Below, piece by piece: positions 41,914 to 47,056 of a stretch of DNA of 47,056 nucleotides. The position numbers and the translations under genes are program-made. The DNA comes from Pseudonocardia terrae (lineage in GTDB: Bacteria; Actinomycetota; Actinomycetes; Mycobacteriales; Pseudonocardiaceae), in contig NZ_JAJTTE010000051.1 of NCBI RefSeq assembly GCF_021343995.1, positions 1 to 47,056 of the forward strand, in the 5' to 3' direction. The notes under the pieces were generated by a model. That model worked only from the letters and a program-made list of their open reading frames with translations, was not told the origin of the DNA and made no database searches. Numbering within the stretch: position 1 is the stretch's first letter; the number at the start of each line of letters is the position of its first letter.

Positions 41914-41979
41914 CCTGCGTCAGACCTCGTCCTGCGTCAGACTCGTCCTGCGTCAGACTCGTCCTGCGTCAGACCTTGT
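41914..41979 (-). repeat. Four tandem copies of a 16-17 bp unit across the SDR stop codon
   Basis: CCTGCGTCAGACTCGT occurs at 41931-41946 and 41947-41962, with near copies (one extra base) at 41914-41930 and 41963-41979. The last copy contains the stop codon of the minus-strand SDR gene. Confidence 0.9.
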
Positions 41980-42808
41980 CGAGGAACCCGAGGTCGACGG
42001 CGATGGTCTGGCCCGTGACGTAGCGGGACTCGTCGGAGGCCAGCCAGAGCACGGCGTTGGAGATGTCGCGCGGCTCGACCCAGGGGTGCGGCATCGTGTG
42101 CAGCGCCTGGAAGGCCTCGCCGTAGCGCTCCCGGGTCAGCTCCTCGGGCTTCGCGTCCGGCAGGAACAGCTTGTACATCGGCTCGTTCTGGATCATGTCG
42201 GTGTCGACCGCGGTGGGGTGCACCGTGTTGCAGCGGATCCCGTACTGCGACACCTCCTGCACCATGGTCCGCATGACGCCGACGACGCCGTGCTTGGCCG
42301 CGGTGTAGTGGACCATGTTGGCGAACCCGCGCAGCCCGGCCGTCGAGCTGGTCAGCACCAGGGAGCCACCCTGACCGCGCTCGATCATCGACGGCAGCAC
42401 CGCCTTGAGGGTCTTCCACACGCCGGTCACGTTGACCGCGAGCATCTCGTCCCACATCTGGTCTGTCATCTCCCACGCGGGGGCGTAGCTGAAGATGCCC
42501 GCGTTGGCGCACACGACGTCGATGTGCCCGAACTCCGACAGGCCCGCCTGCACGGCCGCGTCGAGGGAGCCGGAGTCGCGGACGTCGGCCTCCCGGGTGA
42601 CGACCCGCCGGTCCAGCTCCTCGATCAGCTTGGCCGTCTCGGCGAGGTCCTCCGGCGTCGACATGCCGTACGGCACGGACTCGATCTGCGCGCAGAGGTC
42701 GACGGCGACGATCTCCGCGCCCTCCTCGGCCAGCCGCAGCGCGTGCGAGCGGCCCTGCCCGCGCGCCGCCCCGGTGACCAGCGCGACCTTGCCGTCCATC
42801 CGTCCCAT
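41969..42808 (-). CDS. Mycofactocin-coupled SDR-family oxidoreductase
   Basis: 279 residues. TGAARGQGRSHALRLAEEGAEIVAVDLC at the N-terminus, with the long insertion after it (YGMSTPEDLAETAKLIEELDRR), is the pattern of mycofactocin-associated SDRs (TIGR03971), which hold NAD tightly and pass electrons to mycofactocin. Catalytic Ser and YxxxK are in TSSTAGLRG and HYTAAKHG. It probably oxidises an alcohol to a ketone or aldehyde. The mycofactocin synthesis genes are not in the window. ATG at 42808 gives the family-typical start MGRMDGKVALVTG. It is divergent from the esterase gene with a double operator between. Confidence 0.88.
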   Translation of the reverse strand: MGRMDGKVALVTGAARGQGRSHALRLAEEGAEIVAVDLCAQIESVPYGMSTPEDLAETAKLIEELDRRVVTREADVRDSGSLDAAVQAGLSEFGHIDVVCANAGIFSYAPAWEMTDQMWDEMLAVNVTGVWKTLKAVLPSMIERGQGGSLVLTSSTAGLRGFANMVHYTAAKHGVVGVMRTMVQEVSQYGIRCNTVHPTAVDTDMIQNEPMYKLFLPDAKPEELTRERYGEAFQALHTMPHPWVEPRDISNAVLWLASDESRYVTGQTIAVDLGFLDKV

Positions 42809-42893
42809 GGGTGCACCACCGTTCCGATCGCTTCCTCGGACCGGCCACGCCGCCGGTCCCGCCGTTCGACGCTAGGCAACCGGCCCGTCGCCG

Positions 42894-42939
42894 CGGAGGT
42901 CTCACTCTGAGACCGGCCGATCTCAGAGTGAGACCTCCG
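42894..42939. promoter_or_regulatory. Double operator in the SDR/esterase divergent promoter
   Basis: Arms of 19 bp (42894-42912 and 42921-42939) are perfectly complementary around an 8-bp centre. Within them are two palindromes: GGTCTCACTCTGAGACC at 42898-42914 and GATCTCAGAGTGAGACC at 42919-42935, centred 21 bp apart (two helical turns). The site lies between the divergent starts at 42808 and 43010, so it is an operator or activator site rather than a terminator. Confidence 0.75.
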
Positions 42940-43009
42940 GGCGCGTCCGCGGGCTGGTGATCTCCGGGGGGAGCGGGCAGTGCGGCCCGCGAGTACCGAC
43001 GGAGGAGCG

Positions 43010-43918
43010 ATGGTCTCGGCACGGGTGAACGACATGGCCGCGGCGGCCTATGCGGGCTGGCTGCGGGAGGACGCGACCCTCGAGGAGATGCGGACGGGCT
43101 TCGACGGCATGTGCCCCGAGCCGGCCGCCGACGCGACGCTCACCGAGGGCGTGGTCGGTGGCGTGCGCGGCACGTGGGTGGAGGTCCCGGAGAGCGGCGG
43201 GGCCGGATCGTCGGCCACGATCCTGCACTTCCACGCGGGCGGCTACCTGATCGGCTCGCCGACCAGCCACCGCGACCTGGGGGCCCGGATCGCGCGGGCC
43301 GCCGGGGCCCGGGTCTTCCTCGCCGACTACCGGCTCGCCCCGGAGCACGCCTTCCCGGCCGCCCACGAGGACGGCGTGGCCGCCTACCGCGGGATGCTCG
43401 CCGACGGCGTCGACCCGGCCTCGCTCGTGGTGTCCGGCGACTCGGCCGGCGGCGGCCTGGCGTTGGCGGTCCTCGCCGCGGCCCGGGACGCGGGCGACCC
43501 GCTCCCGGCGGCCGGGGTGCTGATGTCGCCGTGGGCCGACCTCACGCTGTCCGGCGACTCGATGGACGGCCGCGAGGCCGTCGACCCACTCGTCAGCCGG
43601 GCCGTGCTCACCGAGATGCAGCAGGGCTACCTGCAGGGCGCCGACCCGACCGACCACCGGGCGTCGCCGCTGCTGGGGAACCTGGCCGGGCTGCCGCCGT
43701 TGCTCGTCCAGGTGGGCAGCAGCGAGGTCCTCGAGGACGACGCCGTGCGGATCGCCGACGGGGTGCTGCGCGCGGCAGGCGAGGCCTTCCTGCAGGTCGG
43801 GTACGAGATGGTGCACGTGTTCCAGATGTTCGCCGACCGGCTGCCCGAGGGGGCCGCCGCGATCGACCGGATCGGCGCGTTCGTCCGGGCGCGGGTCCGC
43901 AGCGCGGCGACGGTCTGA
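43010..43918 (+). CDS. Alpha/beta hydrolase, hormone-sensitive-lipase-type esterase
   Basis: 302 residues. The oxyanion motif is HFHAGGYLIGSP (HGGG variant with Ala), the nucleophile elbow is GDSAGGGLAL, the Asp is in VGSSEVLEDDA and the His in EMVHVFQMF. This is the HSL (family IV) esterase pattern, active on short-chain or cyclic esters. GGAGGAG directly before the ATG at 43010 supports the start. The luciferase-like gene follows 13 bp downstream, so the two form an operon. Confidence 0.9.
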   Translation: MVSARVNDMAAAAYAGWLREDATLEEMRTGFDGMCPEPAADATLTEGVVGGVRGTWVEVPESGGAGSSATILHFHAGGYLIGSPTSHRDLGARIARAAGARVFLADYRLAPEHAFPAAHEDGVAAYRGMLADGVDPASLVVSGDSAGGGLALAVLAAARDAGDPLPAAGVLMSPWADLTLSGDSMDGREAVDPLVSRAVLTEMQQGYLQGADPTDHRASPLLGNLAGLPPLLVQVGSSEVLEDDAVRIADGVLRAAGEAFLQVGYEMVHVFQMFADRLPEGAAAIDRIGAFVRARVRSAATV

Positions 43919-43931
43919 GGGGGCGACGACG

Positions 43932-45062
43932 ATGGAGTTCGGCTTCCTGACCCAGGGCTACCTGCCCGCCGACCGCCGCACGGACCCCGATGCGGAGCAC
44001 CGGGTGCTCATGGAGGACCTGGAGCTGTGCCTGGCCGCCGAGCAGGCCGGGTTCAAGTACATCTGGATCTCCGAGCACCACTTCCTCGACGAGTACAGCC
44101 ACATCTCGTCGAACGACGTGTTCCTCGGTGCGCTCGGGGCGCTCACCACCCGCGCCCACGTCGGCTCCGGGATCTTCAACCCGCTGCCCCGCGTGCACCA
44201 CCCCGCCGCGGTCGCGGAGCGGGTCGCGATGCTCGACCACCTCACCGAGGGGCGCTTCGAGTTCGGCGTCGGCCGCGGCGCCGGCAGCCACGAGGTGAAG
44301 GGCTTCCACACCCACGTCACCGACGTGAACGAGACCAAGGACATCTTCTTCGAGACGGTGCCCGAGTTCGCGAAGATGTGGCTGCAGGACGAGTACCCCG
44401 GCTTCTCCGGCAAGTACTGGGACATGCCCGCGCGGCGGGTCCTGCCCAAGCCGTACGGGCCGCTGCACCCGCCGATCTGGTACGCCGCGGGCAACACCTC
44501 CAGCTTCGAGATGTGCGGCCGCCGCGGCATGGGCGCCCTGGGCTTCTCGCTCGACGAGATCCCCAAGACCGAGGTGGCGATCAAGGCCTACAAGGACGCC
44601 GTCGCCCGCTGCGACGACCCGATCGGCGCCTGGGTCAACGACAACCTGATCGTGGCCAACGGCTTCAACTCGGTCGCCGAGGACCGCGAGACCGCCCGCC
44701 GGGACTTCCTCGACGGCGGCAACCACTACCAGATGAGCCAGGTCTTCCGGTACCACGACACGTTCCCGCGGCCCGAGGGCTTCCCGGCGTGGCCGGAGGT
44801 GCTGCCCGAGCTCACCGAGGAGGCGCTCGACGGCTTCCTCGAGCTCGGGGCGGCGGTCGTCGGCGACCCCGACGACGTGATCGCCCAGCTGCGCCGGTGG
44901 GAGTCCACCGGGGCCGACCAGTTCCTCATGCTGCGCGGTGTGAAGAGCAGGGACGAGACGCTACGCATGATCAAGCTGATGGGCGACCACGTCATCCCGA
45001 AGTTCGACACCGACACCGAGCACCGCACCACCCGCCAGCGCCGGGAGGCCGCCGGCGGCTGA
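43932..45062 (+). CDS. LLM-class flavin-dependent oxidoreductase (luciferase-like monooxygenase)
   Basis: 376 residues. TIM-barrel FMN-dependent fold: EQAGFKYIWISEHHFLDEY, VGSGIFNPLPRVHHPAAVAERVAMLDHLTEGRFEFGVGRGAGSHE, and PPIWYAAGNTSSFEMCGRRGMGALGF are standard LLM phrases. It probably uses reduced FMN and O2, possibly as a type II Baeyer-Villiger monooxygenase turning a ketone into an ester for the preceding esterase. That step is inference from gene order. A 17-bp hairpin follows the stop. Confidence 0.88.
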   Translation: MEFGFLTQGYLPADRRTDPDAEHRVLMEDLELCLAAEQAGFKYIWISEHHFLDEYSHISSNDVFLGALGALTTRAHVGSGIFNPLPRVHHPAAVAERVAMLDHLTEGRFEFGVGRGAGSHEVKGFHTHVTDVNETKDIFFETVPEFAKMWLQDEYPGFSGKYWDMPARRVLPKPYGPLHPPIWYAAGNTSSFEMCGRRGMGALGFSLDEIPKTEVAIKAYKDAVARCDDPIGAWVNDNLIVANGFNSVAEDRETARRDFLDGGNHYQMSQVFRYHDTFPRPEGFPAWPEVLPELTEEALDGFLELGAAVVGDPDDVIAQLRRWESTGADQFLMLRGVKSRDETLRMIKLMGDHVIPKFDTDTEHRTTRQRREAAGG

Positions 45063-45072
45063 TCCGCCCCTG

Positions 45073-45111
45073 GCCGAACGGTCGTCGGGGGTTGCCCGAC
45101 GACCGTTCGGC
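45073..45111 (+). terminator. Strong hairpin terminator after the LLM gene
   Basis: A perfect 17-bp stem (45073-45089 with 45095-45111) around the loop GGTTG, ten bases after the stop codon. It lacks a T-tract but is among the most stable hairpins in the window. Confidence 0.8.
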
Positions 45112-45156
45112 AGGCAGTGTCGAGAAGATCGGGGGCGTGCCGACGAGGAGGTCGGG

Positions 45157-47022
45157 ATGGCGCAGGCGTCGTGGACAGGGGCGGTCGCGCACGGCCGGGG
45201 GCGGCCGGTCGCGGCGCGGTGGAGCCCGGAGGGCCAGCGGCTCATCCGCCGGGCCCGGGAGCGGCTCCTGTCCGCCGGCCCCGACGCGGTGGTGTCCTCG
45301 GTGGTCTCCTCGGTGGTGTCCTCTGCAGGGTCCTCCGCGGCCTCCCCTGAGGTTCGGTCCCCGGCGGCGGTCCCGGCGTCCTCGGTGGAGGAGCTGGTCC
45401 GCCCCGAGATCGCGGCGTCGTGGCGGCGCTCGCTGCTCTCCGGAGTGGACCCCGGCCGGATGCCCACCGGGCCCGCGGACCCGGACCGCTCCGGGACGCC
45501 GCGGCTGCTGCGCGCGGCCGAGCCCGTGCTGGACCGGCTCGTGGCGCAGCTGGCCGGCACCTCGACGGCCGTCGTGCTGGCCGACGCGCAGGCCTGGATC
45601 CTCTGGCGAGGTGCCGGGCGGGCGGCGCTGTTCGCCGGGCTCGACGCGATCTCCGCCTCGCCGGGCTGCTGCCTCGGCGAGGAGCGGGTCGGCACCAACG
45701 GGCTCGGCACGGTGGTCGAGGAGCGGCGCCCCACGCTGATCGTCGGCGGCGAGCACTACCAGGACGCGATGCAGGACTTCACCTGCGTCGGCGTGCCGAT
45801 CCTCGACCCGCTGTCCCGCCGGCTCGAGGGCGTCCTCGACCTCACCTGCGCCTCCCGGGACACCAACGAGATCCTGCTGCCCCTGCTCACCGAGGCGGTC
45901 CGCGAGATCGAGATGCGGCTGCGGGAGCAGGCCACCGTGCACGAGCGGGCGCTGTTCGAGGAGTTCGTCGCGCGCTCCCGGCGGCGGCGCAGCGTGGCTG
46001 TCGCCTCGCTCAACGAGGAGTTCCTCTTCACCAACTCGGCGGCCGCGCAGCTGTTCGAGCCCGCCGACCACGCCCTGCTGTGGGACTGGGCCCGCGGCGC
46101 GGTCGCCTCGGGCCGCGAGATCACCGGGCGGCTGACCCTGACCCGCGACGTCGTCGTCGACGCCCGTTGCGCGCCGGTCGACGGCGGCGGTCCGTGGCCG
46201 GCCGGGGTCGTGGTCACCATGATCCCCGCCGACGGCCGGGCGGCCGTGGGCTCCGGTACCGGAGCCGGCTCGACCTGGGCGCAGCTGCAACGCCGGGCCC
46301 GCCGGCTCGCCGGCCTGGGCGGGCCGCTGCTGCTGCACGGCGAACCCGGGGTCGGCAAGGCGCGCCTGGCCCGCTGGCTGCACGACCAGGACCGGGCCGG
46401 TCCCTGCACGGTCGTCGACTGCCGGGCGGGGAGGCCGGCGGACCTGGCCGCGGCGCTCGCCGATCCGCACGCGACGGTGGTGCTGCGCCGGGCCGAGGAG
46501 CTCGACGACGACGGCGTGCTGACCGCCCTGGTCGGCGCGGCCGAGGCCCGGGTCGTCCTGACCGCGACCCGGGCGGACGGGCTCCCCGGCGGGCTGCTCG
46601 ACGAGGCCCGGGCCGCGCTGGCCGTGCCCCCGCTGCGGGACCGGGCGGTGGACCTGCCCGGCCTGGTGGAAGAGCTCCTTGGCGAGCTCGCCCCCGCCGA
46701 CGGGCCGCGGCCGCGGTGCACCGCACAGGCGCTGACCGCGCTCCGCGCCCACCCCTGGCCGGGCAACGTCCGCGAGCTGCGACGGGTCCTGGCCGGCGCG
46801 ATGGTCACGGCGATGCACTTCGACATCGCCGTCCGCCACCTGCCCGAGGGGTACCGCGCGGGCCCGCCGACCCGGCCGCTCGCCCGGATGGAGAGCACCG
46901 AGCGGGACGCGATCGTGGCGGCCCTGGAGAAGGCCGGCGGCAACAAGGACCGCGCCGCCGCCGACCTGGGCATCTCGCGCGCGACGATCTACCGCAAGAT
47001 CCGCCGCTTCGGGATCGGTTAG
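45157..47022 (+). CDS. GAF/Fis-type transcriptional activator (AcoR/MimR-like)
   Basis: 621 residues. A GAF sensor domain has CLGEERVGTNGLGTVVEERRPTLIVGGEHYQDAMQDFTCVGVPI, the hallmark of AcoR-type regulators. A reduced AAA+ domain follows: the P-loop is HGEPGVGKARLARW, but the GAFTGA motif that contacts sigma-54 is absent and Walker B is atypical (ATVVLRRAEELDD). HPWPGNVRELRRVL remains. The C-terminal Fis-type helix-turn-helix is NKDRAAADLGISRATIYRKIRRFGI. It should act with the usual sigma factor, as in other actinobacterial members. GAGGAGG precedes the ATG at 45157. It likely activates the adjacent SDR/esterase/LLM genes. Confidence 0.88.
   Translation: MAQASWTGAVAHGRGRPVAARWSPEGQRLIRRARERLLSAGPDAVVSSVVSSVVSSAGSSAASPEVRSPAAVPASSVEELVRPEIAASWRRSLLSGVDPGRMPTGPADPDRSGTPRLLRAAEPVLDRLVAQLAGTSTAVVLADAQAWILWRGAGRAALFAGLDAISASPGCCLGEERVGTNGLGTVVEERRPTLIVGGEHYQDAMQDFTCVGVPILDPLSRRLEGVLDLTCASRDTNEILLPLLTEAVREIEMRLREQATVHERALFEEFVARSRRRRSVAVASLNEEFLFTNSAAAQLFEPADHALLWDWARGAVASGREITGRLTLTRDVVVDARCAPVDGGGPWPAGVVVTMIPADGRAAVGSGTGAGSTWAQLQRRARRLAGLGGPLLLHGEPGVGKARLARWLHDQDRAGPCTVVDCRAGRPADLAAALADPHATVVLRRAEELDDDGVLTALVGAAEARVVLTATRADGLPGGLLDEARAALAVPPLRDRAVDLPGLVEELLGELAPADGPRPRCTAQALTALRAHPWPGNVRELRRVLAGAMVTAMHFDIAVRHLPEGYRAGPPTRPLARMESTERDAIVAALEKAGGNKDRAAADLGISRATIYRKIRRFGIG
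45289..45324 (+). repeat. Three 12-bp in-frame repeats in the activator gene
   Basis: GTGGTGTCCTCG-like units encode Val-Val-Ser-Ser three times at residues 45-56, in the disordered N-terminal stretch before the GAF domain. Confidence 0.75.
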
Positions 47023-47037
47023 TGCAGGGCGTGGTCG

Positions 47038-47056
47038 GTGGTGCTCAGAGCACCAC
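47038..47056 (+). terminator. Hairpin after the activator gene
   Basis: GTGGTGCTC and GAGCACCAC form a nine-base inverted repeat around one base, 16 bases after the stop and reaching the right edge of the window. Probably the terminator of the activator gene. Confidence 0.6.

Noticed and set aside
42894..42939. Transcription terminator
   Set aside because: The inverted repeat lies between two divergent start codons, not after a gene, so an operator is the better reading.

Overview
This window is high-GC (about 70% or more) actinobacterial chromosome, most likely Pseudonocardiaceae and plausibly Pseudonocardia. The clues are a mycothione reductase, a mycofactocin-type SDR, a PPOX protein of the F420-dependent type, a LigC plus stand-alone PolDom repair pair, and a backbone in the same order as the Mycobacterium tuberculosis cdsA-rlmN-dxr-rip1-ispG-GNAT-PBP-mapB block. 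I see no rRNA, tRNA, insertion sequence, prophage or cas gene.

Layout. 1-4.3 kb: partial cdsA with a (Ser-Ala-Asp)n extension, a methyltransferase, a Rieske lipoprotein, a membrane protein and rlmN. 4.3-10.1 kb: a carbohydrate (probably polyol) ABC importer on the minus strand, divergent from a LacI regulator, with one palindromic operator between them. 10.2-13.7 kb: DNA repair genes (ligC, mug, a PolDom primase-polymerase) with a MarR regulator and a DUF2631 protein. 13.8-22.5 kb: dxr, rip1/rseP, a HAD phosphatase, ispG, GNAT, a penicillin-binding lipoprotein, a DUF3054 protein and map, i.e. the MEP isoprenoid pathway plus envelope maintenance. 22.5-30.6 kb: assorted metabolism (DinB-like protein, flavin-binding protein, hydrolase, acyltransferase, MFS symporter, fatty acyl desaturase, mtr, GNAT, LapA-like protein). 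30.7-34.2 kb: DEAD-box helicase, RIO kinase preceded by a small leader ORF, and TetR divergent from an SDR. 35.05-35.89 kb: a noncoding composite repeat region. 35.9-41.8 kb: yaaA, a cysteine-containing leader peptide with metY-metX, a Dph6-like protein, a secreted phosphodiester glycosidase and a PPOX protein. 41.9-47.0 kb: an SDR, an esterase, a luciferase-like monooxygenase and a Fis-type activator, which look like one small catabolic unit.

The strongest structure not explained by genes is at 35066-35886. A three-part module (hairpin B, an array of 22-bp units sharing GACTCGCG, and long inverted repeat A) occurs in the order B-array-A-B-array-A-B-array. The arrays hold 3, 5 and 8 units, and the B-to-array and A-to-B distances are nearly constant. 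Other notable signals are two tandem operators (ATGG-NN-CCAT sites spaced 41 bp at the PBP promoter, and TGAGAC sites spaced 21 bp in the SDR/esterase promoter), a leaderless cysteine leader peptide before metYX, and a recurrent TANNNT-N6/7-start arrangement indicating widespread leaderless transcripts.

All calls rest on reading motifs and translations by eye. No database search was run.
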